A DNA stretch of 64,000 bases, from assembly GCF_034190915.1 (NCBI RefSeq), contig NW_026947503.1, positions 19,798,532 through 19,862,531 of the forward strand. Reading direction: 5' to 3'. Source of the DNA: Cavia porcellus (Eukaryota > Chordata > Mammalia > Rodentia > Caviidae). Positions 22,636 to 32,482 of this stretch are shown one piece after another (the stretch's first letter is position 1; each line of letters begins with the position of its first letter). A program made the position numbers and the translations under genes. A model generated the notes under the pieces. The model had not been told where the DNA came from, did no database searches, and saw nothing but the letters and a program-made list of their open reading frames with translations.

Positions 22636-24384
22636 CTTCTTTCTATGTGCCTTTTTCATATTGAGCTCATACTATGTTTATAATCTTATGCTTTTTGTTA
22701 TTTAATATTTGTATTTAAGTATTTATCCATATTTTAAATTCCTATTCATAAAAATTATTTATAATGACTAAATGAATGTGCCATAAATTAGTCAACCATG
22801 ACTCACGAAACATTTAGGTGGTTTTCCATTTATAAGTATAAATAGTGATATATATATAAAAATTTTTTGCTCCCTTAGCTAAATTTCAAGCACTCTTCTC
22901 AGCACGTATACCTAGATGTCAAATTACTGTGCATATATTTTAATACATGAACATTTTAAATTGTGAATTCATCATCTTACAATATACTTCCAAGAAACCC
23001 CACCAGGAAACCCCACCAGTGAAACATAGATGGCTTGCCTTTCATTGTTATTTTCCAGTCAGTTTTTCTCTACTAAAATCTGGTAAGCAATCTCTGTCCT
23101 GCAGGAGATCCTTGAGAGAAGAATGAAGAAGATCAGCCCTCTTTATGACTCTTCTTTCATAAATCACTGCCCGCGTAAATACACAAAAGCCTATTGAGAT
23201 AGTCTCCTGCTCTTTGAAGCCAGGTTTTGAACATCCTTCAAACTAGTCTGTCACCATGGAGTGGGAACAGGGTGTAACCATCTAATTTTCTAAGTATTCT
23301 TAAGGGAACACTAAAGACAAGTTGAACCCTCCCTGTGACTCTTTACCTGATTATAATTCTCTGTGTCCATATATTGAGTTTTTCCCAGTGACACCAGCAA
23401 TGACTTCTATCTAACGTGCCTTTCAAACAGGGAGAAGATGAGCCTAAAAATGTAATTTATATGGCTATATTAGTGCCTAGAAGGAGGCTAAGAAGAAATA
23501 GTGCACGTGGAGGTGATCCATATGGCAAGTAGATAGGAGAAAAGACCTCAGTGCTGGCTAAAAGGTACTTTTCTATTTTTTTCACTGATGCCCCAAAAGC
23601 CTTGCAGTCAACCACACTACATCATGTGCCCAACAGCTACTCCAGAAGATAATCAGCTAAGGGAGATTTGGATAAGACCTTGCCCAGATGATAGACTCTG
23701 CCATAGGATTTGACCTCTCTAGAGCTTTCCTCAAGTTGGTGCGCAAGGGTCCCCTGCCTTAGCCATGACCAAACAGAAAGTCTGACTCTGAACATACCTG
23801 AGGTGCCTTTTTTTTCATAGACTTAGTAGGTTCAGTCCAGGTGCTGGGTTTCCCTTATGTTGCAGAATAAGTTCTAATAAAGCCTGGAAGGGCCGCAATT
23901 TTGCCTATTCATGATTTTATCTCAAATGCAGTATGATGAAGTGATATACTGAAACCTGGTAATGCCAAAGGCCACTGGCACCAAAAGTTGCCAACAGTGG
24001 AGGCTAGTAATACAGAAGTCAGCTAGCAGCAGAGAATTAGGGAGAGCAATACTTGCTAAGATCTGCCATCTCCAGTAGGAGCTCCTGAGGAGTTCCTGAG
24101 GTCTGCCTGTAGCCACCTACTCCAACTAACTGAAAGGTCAACTAACCCTAAAATTGCTGCTAGCTATAGGCATTCAAAGCTCAGGACTATAATGTTAAGA
24201 GAATTGTACTCTACCAACTTGTGATTTCTACACAAACTGAAAAAGAACACTCAGCAACTTGGCATCATCATGAAAGCTTCTTCTCCAGGGACTCTTCGTT
24301 TTTATACGATCCTGGAGAACAGAGCAGACAGTGAGGGCGGTCAGCAAGCTCAAGAATCAGTCATATCATCTGACTTCCACCTTG
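22636..24384. other. Non-coding, nothing recognised
   Basis: No gene or clear repeat. A 14-bp direct repeat (gaaaccccaccag) is near 22995-23025. The frames on the minus strand at 23922-24116 resemble no family I know. Confidence 0.4.
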
Positions 24385-24390
24385 CCTGAG
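24385..24390 (+). repeat. Provirus target-site duplication, left (CCTGAG)
   Basis: CCTGAG directly precedes the 5' LTR and recurs at 28557-28562 after the 3' LTR. Six bases is the usual class II/ERVK integration footprint. Confidence 0.93.
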
Positions 24391-24806
24391 TGTTGGGAGC
24401 CGCGGCCGAGCCCGGTCGCCTTACTTGGCAGACGTGAGGCCTGTAAGAAAGAGCAAAGCCTGAGCTAGATTACCCCTCCCATCGAGTGTGCTAAGATGGC
24501 GCTTATCTCCTGCTTCCTGCTTGGTAAACAACCCGCCCTGTAAGATAGTCTGCCTAGCAACAACTGATGTTAGCCAATCAGCCCGCATCGCGCGCTTTGA
24601 ACTGATTGGCCACTGTAACCTTATAAAAGTGAGTGCCTCTCCCGCCAGAGGGGGAAGCACGAAAGGAGCCGTGGGGAGCGGACCGGTAGAGGCTTCGGCC
24701 GGGAAGAATCCCGGGGCAGACTGTACGGAGAGGGAAAATAAAGAAAGCCCAGCCACTGCCAGATCTTGTCATGTGTTCTTCCTGCCGGCCGGGAGCGACA
24801 CCGACA
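24391..24806 (+). repeat. Provirus 5' LTR (416 bp)
   Basis: Starts TGTTGGG and ends CCGACA. U3 holds a CCAAT box (24574-24578), an inverted CCAAT (ATTGG, 24604-24608) and a TATA box (TATAAAA, 24622-24628). R carries the polyadenylation signal AATAAA at 24737-24742. The short open frames inside the LTR are not genes. Confidence 0.95.
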
Positions 24807-24808
24807 TC

Positions 24809-24826
24809 TGGTGGCCCGTACGGGGA
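24809..24826 (+). promoter_or_regulatory. Primer-binding site, complementary to tRNA-Ile
   Basis: TGGTGGCCCGTACGGGGA lies two bases after the LTR. It is the complement of the 3' end of mammalian tRNA-Ile(AAU) including CCA, 18 of 18 bases as I remember that tRNA. Mouse IAPs are primed by tRNA-Phe, so this is a different primer class. Confidence 0.85.
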
Positions 24827-25079
24827 ACTGATCAGCCCCGAGACGTGGCAGTGGACAGCAGTCTCCGATACAGTGCTGCAGGACAGGTGAGTAGAGGATA
24901 AGCCTGGGCCCTGGGTGGCGTGCACCTACAGGGTTTTTAGACTCCTCTCAACCTCACGCGTAAGTGGCGGGTTTCTTGGGCCTCACGCGGTGAGTATGAA
25001 ACATAACACCAGAACTTAAGGTAATAAAAGAGTGTAAAACATAAACATAGAAGTAAAAATAACAGAAGATATATTAAAA
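24827..25079 (+). other. Provirus leader
   Basis: Untranslated leader between primer-binding site and gag. It contains a possible splice donor (caggtgagtag, near 24887-24896) and presumably the packaging signal, which cannot be located by eye. Confidence 0.6.
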
Positions 25080-26615
25080 ATGGGAAACATGCCAAGTAGC
25101 GGCACTAAGAGTGAGGGTAGTTACAGGGGGAGCTCTCAAGAACTTGTAGAAGTACGCGAGGTGTTTGAACAGGCACAGTCAAGGAGCTCCCGAGAAGGGT
25201 CCGTCAAGGAGGGCAGAGATACAAAAGAGGAAGCCGAGGCTCAAGCCTCGGAGTCGTCAGACTCCGAGGAAGAGGGAGACTTGAATGACGGGGAGGCCAG
25301 AAGGGCCGACTGCCGGGAGGCTAAGCCAAGTGATAGGGAGGCACACGGCTCTTTCGCCGCGTTGCGCCGAGAACTGCGCTCCGCTCAACTGGGCTTACGG
25401 AAAAGCAGAGAGCTTCTGAGCGCCCCCTGGCAGGGGAGGGAGACAGAACCTTCCGCTCCGCCCTGGAATTCGTTCCCGGAAGCGGTCCCTCACCGCGAGG
25501 CCGCCGCCTGGGACTTCCCCCCTCTTCAGCCAGTACAGGAAGTAATGCCTAGGCCGCCATTTTCTACCCAACCGCGGCCGCCATCTTATGATGCTCTGCT
25601 GCCGGCGGGACGTTATTTCCACAGACAGCTGTGGCGTGGGGGTCGTGTGTCTAATGAAGACCACCCGTTCCCAGGGATAGATAGCGGCCCCTATGGGATA
25701 TATCCTGTACAAATGGCCCTAGGCCAGGGACATAATGTGTGGGAACCCTTTGAAATAAAACAGATTAGAGAACTTAAAAGCGCTGTTACGACCTTCGGAC
25801 CTACTGCACTGTATACCATTGCCATGCTGGAGAACCTATCCGCCGGGCCCCTTACCCCCGCGGATTGGGTCCAGTTGGCAAAAGCCTGCCTGCCCTCGGG
25901 TAGTTACCTAGACTGGCGAGCCTGGTACGCGGAGTTCTCCGCCAAACAGGCTGAGAGAAATGCCAGCCGGGGAAACCGGGGATGGAATAAGGATATGCTT
26001 ATGGGAGAAGGCCAACACGCAGATGATCAGACCCAGTTCCCCGGCGCTGTTTATGAACAAATTAATGCCATAGGGCTTCGCGCCTGGAAGCAGGTAAGTG
26101 GTGCTGGAACAGCCTCCCTATGTCTTTCAAAAATAGTTCAAGGCACCACGGAGCCATTCGTTGACTTTGTGGCCAGGATGCAGGATGCTGCCGATAAAAT
26201 ATTTTCCGACCAGGATGTGGCTCATCCGCTCATCAGGCAGTTAATTTTTGAACAGTGTACAAAAGAATGTAAAGCAGCAATAGCCCCACATAAGAATAAG
26301 GACCTTAACGCCTGGATCAGAATATGCAGAGAAATAGGAGGGCCACTTTCCCATTCAGGAGTTGTGGCCCTCCTAGCCGCGGCAGTACAACAAAAGGGCC
26401 CTCGAGGGCCGAGGGCAGAGCGCAAGGCCAAGGGGTGCTTCAGCTGTGGGGACCCAGGGCATATCAAACGCGACTGCCCGAATAACATAAGCGCCAGGCC
26501 TCGCCCCAAAAACGAGGGATCGTATGGCGTCTGCGGGAGATGCAGAAAGGGCCCACATAAGGCAGAGGATTGCAGATCAGTCTATGATGCTCAAGGAAAT
26601 CGTATTTGTGGCTGA
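25080..26615 (+). CDS. gag: Provirus gag (511 codons, ends early)
   Basis: Betaretrovirus-type Gag, the structural polyprotein. It begins MGN, a likely myristoylation signal. An acidic, low-complexity N-terminal part (residues about 1-150) follows with no clear matrix fold, then a PPSY late-domain motif near residue 168. The capsid region spans about 200-440, with the major homology region (QGTTEPFVDFVARM). Two zinc knuckles follow: CFSCGDPGHIKRDC and a second starting CGRCRKGPHKAEDC. The stop at 26613-26615 comes 14 bases before an A AAA AAC slippery heptamer (26630-26636) that is in the gag frame. The frame therefore seems to end prematurely, upstream of the normal gag-pro frameshift site. 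The length is short compared with mouse IAP Gag (about 800 residues, from memory), mostly at the N-terminus. Confidence 0.9.
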   Translation: MGNMPSSGTKSEGSYRGSSQELVEVREVFEQAQSRSSREGSVKEGRDTKEEAEAQASESSDSEEEGDLNDGEARRADCREAKPSDREAHGSFAALRRELRSAQLGLRKSRELLSAPWQGRETEPSAPPWNSFPEAVPHREAAAWDFPPLQPVQEVMPRPPFSTQPRPPSYDALLPAGRYFHRQLWRGGRVSNEDHPFPGIDSGPYGIYPVQMALGQGHNVWEPFEIKQIRELKSAVTTFGPTALYTIAMLENLSAGPLTPADWVQLAKACLPSGSYLDWRAWYAEFSAKQAERNASRGNRGWNKDMLMGEGQHADDQTQFPGAVYEQINAIGLRAWKQVSGAGTASLCLSKIVQGTTEPFVDFVARMQDAADKIFSDQDVAHPLIRQLIFEQCTKECKAAIAPHKNKDLNAWIRICREIGGPLSHSGVVALLAAAVQQKGPRGPRAERKAKGCFSCGDPGHIKRDCPNNISARPRPKNEGSYGVCGRCRKGPHKAEDCRSVYDAQGNRICG

Positions 26616-26629
26616 GATGTTAACAAGCC

Positions 26630-26636
26630 AAAAAAC
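26630..26636 (+). promoter_or_regulatory. gag-pro slippery heptamer A AAA AAC
   Basis: The heptamer is in phase with gag codons, and the dUTPase/pro frame is the -1 frame, open from here to 27031. This is the standard betaretroviral gag-pro frameshift signal. It now lies behind a gag stop codon. Confidence 0.75.
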
Positions 26637-27031
26637 GGCCAGAGGGGGCCCTCCTCGCCGGCGGGCCCCCACCCCCGAGACAGAACAACACAGGGTGGCA
26701 GCCTTCCACAAGGGCTACCCCTGGGTCAGCAGGCGTGGACCTCTGTGTCGCCTCCAGACTCATATTAGCACCCGACATGGGTGTTCAGGTGGTCGAAACC
26801 ACCTTCAAGGGACCGCTGCCTGAAAATACAGTTGGCCTAGTAATCGGAAGGTCCTCCATGGCCCTTCGGGGTCTCACCGTGATCCCTGGGGTCATAGGCT
26901 CAGATTATACAGGAAATATTCAGATTATGGTTCAAACTCTTGTAGGTACTATAGTAATTAATGAGGGGGACAGGATAGCACGGCTCCTGCTGCTCCCCAG
27001 CCTCCATAAGAGGTTCCAGTACTCCACATGA
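26636..27031 (+). pseudogene. pro: Provirus dUTPase part of pro
   Basis: In the -1 frame relative to gag. It carries dUTPase motif 1 (GSAGVDLCV), motif 2 (GRSSMALRG), motif 3 (GVIGSDYTG) and motif 4 (EGDRIARLLL). In motif 3 the position that is normally the catalytic aspartate (V-I-D-S-D-Y) is glycine, so enzymatic activity is doubtful. The frame stops at 27029-27031, and the start of the protease (LDKRPM) continues in another frame at 27034. There is thus a frameshift between dUTPase and protease. Confidence 0.85.
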
Positions 27032-27078
27032 CTCTTGACAAGAGGCCCATGCTTTTGCTTAAGATCAATGGCAGACAA
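27032..27078 (+). pseudogene. Protease N-terminal stub, then deletion junction
   Basis: [15 protein letters not shown] is a retroviral protease N-terminus. It runs directly into integrase sequence at about 27079, so the protease active site, reverse transcriptase, RNase H and the first two thirds of integrase are gone. Confidence 0.75.
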
Positions 27079-27476
27079 TTAAAGCATGGTATCCCATACA
27101 ATCCTCAAGGTCAAGGAATTATTGAGAGAGCTCACAAAAGCCTCAAAGAAGTTTTATATAAACAAAGAGAAGGAGTAAGCCAAGGCCTGCCTCCAAAGGC
27201 ACGGTTATCTATGGCACTGTTCACATACAATTTTTTAAATTTAAACAATAATAGCATTCTAGTCCATCCCCTAGCAATAAGGGATGGGTGAAATGGAAAG
27301 ATGTCCTAACAGAACAATGGATGGGCCCGGATCCGGTAATCAGCTGGAACCGAGATGCGGTTTGTGTTTTTCCGCAGGAACCGGGACGGGAACCACTGTG
27401 GGTCCCAGAGAGACTGACACGTGCGACAAGTCCATCGGCCGAAGACCAGACTTGCCCCACCAGGGACCAGCCGTAG
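27079..27476 (+). pseudogene. pol: Integrase C-terminal remnant
   Basis: The end of the catalytic core, with [20 protein letters not shown] including the conserved glutamate (IIER), runs in one frame to 27291. The C-terminal DNA-binding domain ([31 protein letters not shown]) follows in another frame from about 27291. The frameshift is near 27285-27295. It is non-functional. Confidence 0.85.
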
Positions 27477-27489
27477 ACGTAAAGTCAAG

Positions 27490-27726
27490 ATGAGCCAAAA
27501 AAGGGCTGCCCTCTACACTGGGAGTGCTATCTGCTCCCTGCTTCTGCTTTTACTTATAGGACCATTCTTGCTCAGATGGGTCAAATCGTTTATTAATGGA
27601 CGCCTTGCGGCGGCCCGACGTCAGGTCCGCATGGTTGCCCATGCTGCTCTGGCAGCGGTCCAAAATGGACAAAACGACCCCCAGGCATACGCATGGCTCG
27701 CTCGCATGGCCTACGACCGCGTTTAA
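27490..27726 (+). pseudogene. env: env remnant: membrane anchor and cytoplasmic tail
   Basis: 78 codons. After a short basic start there is a hydrophobic span (ICSLLLLLLIGPFLL) and an amphipathic tail (RWVKSFINGRLAAARRQVRM). This is the layout of the C-terminal end of a retroviral transmembrane subunit. The surface subunit and ectodomain are absent. It could also be read as a short leader peptide, but the LLxGPxLL..I pattern favours the env C-terminus. I infer a second internal deletion near 27490. Confidence 0.6.
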
Positions 27727-28131
27727 AAGTGACAGGCTTCCCACATTCTCCTCCCTAGACAACAACATGTAGCAGGGTGGGTGAGTCAATGACGGGTAAG
27801 AGCATGCCTCCCCAGCACGACTCAACCTAAGCCAGGCCCTACCCCATGGCGCACGAAAGCCGCTGGATTGCTAGATTCCGCCCCGAATCTAGATGCCTCT
27901 CCAAAGGGGATCATAAGGAGAGACGTGAGCGTATGCCTATGTGCACCCAGGTTCCGTCTGACCTATCCCTGGCCCTGGAAAAAAGGACGAGGGCCTCAAG
28001 GCCTTGGTGGACCCTGGGATGGCCGCCCGGGTTCCAACCCAAAGGCCTGCGGTGGGCCTCAGATACAGGGCATAGGCCTCTACGCTCGATCCAGGATGGG
28101 CTGCGATGCGCTCGTTCTTGTAAAATAAAAT
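27727..28131 (+). other. Provirus 3' untranslated region
   Basis: About 400 bp between the env remnant and the polypurine tract. The overlapping open frames at 27846-28133 look fortuitous in GC-rich DNA. Confidence 0.5.
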
Positions 28132-28140
28132 AGGGGGAGA
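28132..28140 (+). promoter_or_regulatory. Polypurine tract
   Basis: AGGGGGAGA directly before the 3' LTR, the plus-strand primer site. Confidence 0.85.
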
Positions 28141-28556
28141 TGTTGGGAGCCGCGGCCGAGCCCGGTCGCCTTACTTGGCGGACGTGAGGCCTGTAAGAAA
28201 GAGCAAAGCCTGAGCTAGATTACCCCTCCCATCGAGTGTGCTAAGATGGCGCTTATCTCCTGCTTCCTGCTTGGTAAACAACCCGCCCTGTAAGATAGTC
28301 TGCCTAGCAACAACTGATGTTAGCCAATCAGCCCGCATCGCGCGCTTTGAACTGATTGGCCACTGTAACCTTATAAAAGTGAGTGCCTCTCCCACCAGAG
28401 GGGGAAGCACGAAAGGAGCCGCGGGGAGCGGACCGGTAGAGGCTTCAGCCAGGAAGAATCCCGGGGCAGACTGTACAGAGAGGGAAAATAAAGAAAGCCC
28501 AGCCACTGCCAGATCTTGTCGTGTGTTCTTCCTGCCAGCCGGGAGCGACACCGACA
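28141..28556 (+). repeat. Provirus 3' LTR (416 bp)
   Basis: Same length as the 5' LTR with eight substitutions and no indels. TATA, CCAAT and AATAAA are retained. It is followed by the CCTGAG duplication. Confidence 0.95.
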
Positions 28557-28562
28557 CCTGAG
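28557..28562 (+). repeat. Provirus target-site duplication, right (CCTGAG)
   Basis: Identical to 24385-24390. Confidence 0.93.
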
Positions 28563-30309
28563 TGCTCCCTTAGCTAAATTTGACACTAGCCAGTGACAAA
28601 GTTAACTTAGCTTGTGCCCATTTGGGTCTCCCCTCCACTCTGAGGGTTTCTGAGAGAACTACCAGCCCACAATGGTTGTTTCTCAGGATATTGGAGACTG
28701 TAACCCATCAAAGATGTCACCCCAGACATCAGCATGATCACACAAATAGAAAAACAGGATTTTTCTGGCCTTTTCATTGAAAATGGGCAGAGCAGGATAC
28801 CCAGTGGAAGAAAAAGGCTGAGAAAGCAAGTAATTCCTTGCTACAGGCCCAGGGATAAAACCAGAACACTTCATGATGACCTCTATTCCCCACCTCCTAG
28901 CATCTTCCTTTTCCCCTTGGTCTGGAAATAATAGTAATAAAACTAATGTGACATGTTGTGCTTCCCAATGCTTATTCAGAAGGCTAAAAGATTGGTGAAC
29001 ACTTTTTTCTATCTTTATCAATAGACTATATTTTTAAAAGCATTGTGAGATTTGCTAAAAATTGAACAGAAATACAGAGGACACGTTTATTTCACAACAT
29101 TTATCTGCTTTGGATCAGTATTTGGAAAGATCTTAGCCTATGGCTGCTGATGAGAATCACTGGGGTCATAGCCATGAAAAGAAATAATGGTAGGAGAGAG
29201 GAAATATCTCTTGTGATTGAGGAGACTTGCTCTCCTTTTCACAGAGAGAATGTAGGTGAATATTCAGAGTTTATGTATTGGCCAACAAAGGGAGAAATTT
29301 CAAAGAGAATGTATTTCCTTGACGTATAATGAAAAAGAATGAATACATAACTGTGTGTCAAGTCAGGAGATCTGGCTCATTTTATTTCTCAAGTGAGCTT
29401 CATTTAGACAATATGAAACTCTAGACAATATCTAGCAAATCTAAGGCACATGATTATGCATAAAAACTCAAAAACAAAGAAAATATGTGTTTGTGCAAGT
29501 ATCATTTCAATCTAATAATTATCTTTAATTCTGACAGACTTACTAATCATGTATGTTTGACTTGCTCATTAGGCCTCTTTCTTTATTAAAACTTACAGAC
29601 CCTCCTGGTTTCTTCAAACCAGAGGATAAACAACAAGAACAAAGTAGATGCTCAAAACATGTTACCTCCAAATTTGATACTACCAGTAAAGAGAAACTAA
29701 CAGTGGAATTTAGAGGAGCAAATTTGGGGGTACAAATCAAATTAGTGGCAAAGGGGTCAGCTGAGACTACATCTCTGTTTTGTTCATAGTGATATCGATT
29801 GGCCAGTTGCCTTGCCAAAGTCAAGGTTAATTTTGTCCTCTGTTCAATAATTAAAGAAATCTGATCATAAAAACAATTAATTCACTAATCCAGATTTGTT
29901 GGTGATAAATTCTTGGTAACTCAGTGACCTACCACTTTCTTTTCCAAAGGCAAGATCTTGAAGTCTTTCTGTGAATCTCTTGAAAATCTGTGACTCTGTG
30001 AACCTTTTCTGTGAAGGTATATCAGCCTCATTCTGTCATTTAGTGAAGCCGTACTTTGTTTTGGAAATTTCCTTATAGTTTTGTGTATCATTAACTTTGG
30101 GTTCCAGAAGCTGACTTCTGCCTATGATTTACAGTGCTCTAAAATCTGAGCTGATCACCTTGCTCTTAAAAAGTATATGTGCATCTTAATTGTGTTCTTT
30201 TCCCTTTTATGAGATGCCTTAGTTATTTGGAGTTAGAAAGTATTTTTAATCCCCTTAGTTATAACACTTTTAATATAACACAGCAAAAGATAAAATTTAT
30301 TTTTAGTTT
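28563..30309. other. Non-coding, nothing recognised
   Basis: The first 19 bases (28563-28581) are identical to 22868-22886, with no similarity beyond. No gene or named repeat is seen in the remainder. Confidence 0.4.
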
Positions 30310-30498
30310 TTTCTAATATATATTAGAAAGCATGTTGTCTTCCATTCCTATGGATTACTTGAAATTAATTAGATTTTTTTTAACATTTTTGTTAAAAATC
30401 AATTGACCATAAATGTAAGGATTTATTTCTGGATTCTCAAGTCTATTCCATTGTTCTATATGTCTAGGCCGGCACCATCAGCTCTTAATTATACAGAC
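30310..30498 (-). repeat. Inverted 5' part of an old L1 (twin-priming product)
   Basis: Antisense L1 ORF2: the reverse complement reads cctagacatatagaacaatg, gaatccagaaataaatcctt and tttatggtcaattgattttt. The direct part of the same element resumes right of L1 copy 1 at 36743. Confidence 0.65.
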
Positions 30499-30514
30499 AA
30501 AAGAATTAAGTTGA
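30499..30514 (+). repeat. Target-site duplication, left copy (L1 copy 1)
   Basis: AAAAGAATTAAGTTGA, repeated after the poly(A) at 36727-36742. Confidence 0.9.
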
Positions 30515-31110
30515 GCAGAGGAGGAGCTGGGCAGATCTGGGGTGCCCTCACCGGCCTCTCTGCGTGTCTGGAGGACTCTGGATATCTCCGCCCAGACTGC
30601 TGGAGTTCCCCCAGGCTTCCAGGTGCAGTAAAGGGGCGAGGCGGGTTTGAGGCTATCACATCAGCCTCCCCATTCCGGCTCCACTTGGAGACCTGCTGAG
30701 CTGCCGACGGATGGGCGGGCCCACAATATCAGCCTAGCCCAGCCTGTTTAGCTGCCGCGCCTGGACATAGGTCTGCAGAGGAGGAGCTGGGCAGATCTGG
30801 GGTGCCCTCACCGGCCTCTCTGCGTGTCTGGAGGACTCTGGATATCTCCGCCCAGACTGCTGGAGTTCCCCCAGGCTTCCAGGTTCAGTAAAGGGGCGAG
30901 GTGGGTTTGAGGCTATCACATCAGCCTCCCCATTCCGGCTCCACTTGGAGACCTGCTGAGCTGCCGACGGATGGGCGGGCCCACACTATCAGCCTAGCCC
31001 AGCCTGTTTAGCTGCCGCGCCTGGACATAGGTCTGCAGAGGAGGAGCTGGGCAGATCTGGGGTGCCCTCACCGGCCTCTCTGCGTGTCTGGAGGACTCTG
31101 GATATCTCTG
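30515..31110 (+). promoter_or_regulatory. L1 copy 1 5' UTR tandem monomers (260 bp x 2, plus partial)
   Basis: The unit starting gcagaggaggagctgggc occurs at 30515, 30775 and 31035. The first two are complete 260-bp units with very few differences; the third leads into unique leader after about 75 bp. They are GC- and CpG-rich, as in mouse L1 monomer promoters. I infer promoter activity, with each monomer adding strength. Confidence 0.9.
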
Positions 31111-31410
31111 CAACCAGGGAGGGTCCACAGGTTCCTGAAGCACTACGGCCTGTGGTGAGTACCCTAACCCGGCTGCGATTGAAGAACTGTGGAGCTTCCA
31201 AGGGGCAGGTGGGCGCACAGTGTCCCTGAGGCCCAGCTTGTCTGGAACTGCAGAGTTCTGAGCAGGCAGAGGAGAGCCACTAGTTCTGTAGGCCCAAAGG
31301 CTTGGGGTAGCGTGGTGCCAGAGTCTCAGTAGCTCCAAACATAGAAGGGGATTTTCAACAGATCCTGAGGAAGCTTTCAAATAACACTTGAAACACAGAA
31401 ATATAGGAAA

Positions 31411-32463
31411 ATGACAAAACGAAAGACTAAATTACAACCTCAAACCTCCAGCCCATCTCAAGAAACCCTAGGAGCGATGTATATAGAAGAAAATATATCC
31501 CATCCACCTCATATATCGGACACAATAGCCACTGAAATTGACAAGCAACTCCAGGAAGCTTTAAAGAAATTCAAACTCGAAATAATCTCCCAGATAAAAG
31601 AAGAAATGATAAAAGAAATGAAAGAGATTCTAAATATATCTAAAGAAAACACAGATAAAAAATTGGAGGAACTAAACAAAAAGATAGAATCCCTAGACGA
31701 GCAATATAAGAAACAAACAGAATACATAATGCAGATGCACAGAGATATACAGGAAATAAAAAACTCCACTGAAAGTTGTAAAAACCGCCTTAATGAAAGT
31801 GAAGATAGAATTTCAGACCTTGAAGACAGGATTGCAGCTAGTGAACAGGAAAGGAAAGATCTTTTGAAAATAACAAGGAATCAGGAAACAACAATTCAAC
31901 AACTGCAGGACGATGCAAAGAAGAATAACATAAGAATGATAGGGATTAATGAAAGAGAGGGAGACAACATGAAGGATGTCAGGAGGATATTTAGAGAAGT
32001 AATAGCTGAAAATTTCCCAAGCATGAGATCAGAAACTGACATCAGAATCAGTGAAGCATATAGAACTCCAAACAGTCATAACCAAAATAAAACTACACCC
32101 AGACATATAATAATCACCATCCCAGAAATCCAACACAAGAATAGATTATTAAAAGCTGTCAGAGAGAAAAGACAGATCACTTATAAAGGAAAACCTATCA
32201 GAATCACAGCAGACTTCTCAGCACAAACAATAAAGTCAAGAAGAGCATGGAGTGAAGTATTCCAGATCCTAAAGCAAAACGATTTCCAACCGAGACTGAT
32301 ATATCCTGCAAAACTATCATTCAAAATAGATGGTGCAATACGATACTTCCATGACAAAGAACAGCTGAAGAACTTCATGAACACCAAACCAATCCTGCAA
32401 AAAATATTGAAAGACAGTTTAGATACACAAAGGAAAAAACCACTAAGCAAAGCAAATAATTAA
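31411..32463 (+). CDS. L1 copy 1 ORF1p (350 residues, intact)
   Basis: L1 ORF1p, the RNA-binding chaperone that coats L1 RNA as a trimer. It has an ATG start and no interruptions. A low-complexity N-terminus (1-40) is followed by a long heptad-type coiled coil (about 45-170: [20 protein letters not shown]). An RRM-like domain (about 172-250) has [10 protein letters not shown] and the conserved [17 protein letters not shown]. The C-terminal domain (about 255-325) has [15 protein letters not shown] and QTIKSRRAW. The stop is 19 bp before the ORF2 ATG, which suits the reinitiation-type translation of L1. Confidence 0.95.
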   Translation: MTKRKTKLQPQTSSPSQETLGAMYIEENISHPPHISDTIATEIDKQLQEALKKFKLEIISQIKEEMIKEMKEILNISKENTDKKLEELNKKIESLDEQYKKQTEYIMQMHRDIQEIKNSTESCKNRLNESEDRISDLEDRIAASEQERKDLLKITRNQETTIQQLQDDAKKNNIRMIGINEREGDNMKDVRRIFREVIAENFPSMRSETDIRISEAYRTPNSHNQNKTTPRHIIITIPEIQHKNRLLKAVREKRQITYKGKPIRITADFSAQTIKSRRAWSEVFQILKQNDFQPRLIYPAKLSFKIDGAIRYFHDKEQLKNFMNTKPILQKILKDSLDTQRKKPLSKANN

Positions 32464-32482
32464 ACAGAACAGAAAGATAAAG

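Larger units (their letters stand above)
24391..28556 (+). mobile_element. IAP-like class II (ERVK) provirus, internally deleted
   Basis: 4166 bp between identical 6-bp target-site duplications: 5' LTR, primer-binding site, gag, partial dUTPase/protease, the C-terminal part of integrase, an env tail, polypurine tract, 3' LTR. The LTR start TGTTGGGAGCCGC is like rodent IAP LTRs. Most of protease, all of reverse transcriptase and RNase H, the integrase core and nearly all of env are missing, so it cannot replicate by itself. The two LTRs differ at 8 of 416 positions (about 1.9%), most of them C/T or G/A changes. That suggests an insertion a few million years old at rodent rates. It is GC-richer than the surrounding DNA. 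Confidence 0.92.

Noticed and set aside
24421..24925. Open frames of 111-137 codons in the LTRs (also 28171-28561)
   Set aside because: They lie within the LTR, occur in both copies on both strands, and resemble no retroviral protein. The sequence is GC-rich regulatory DNA.
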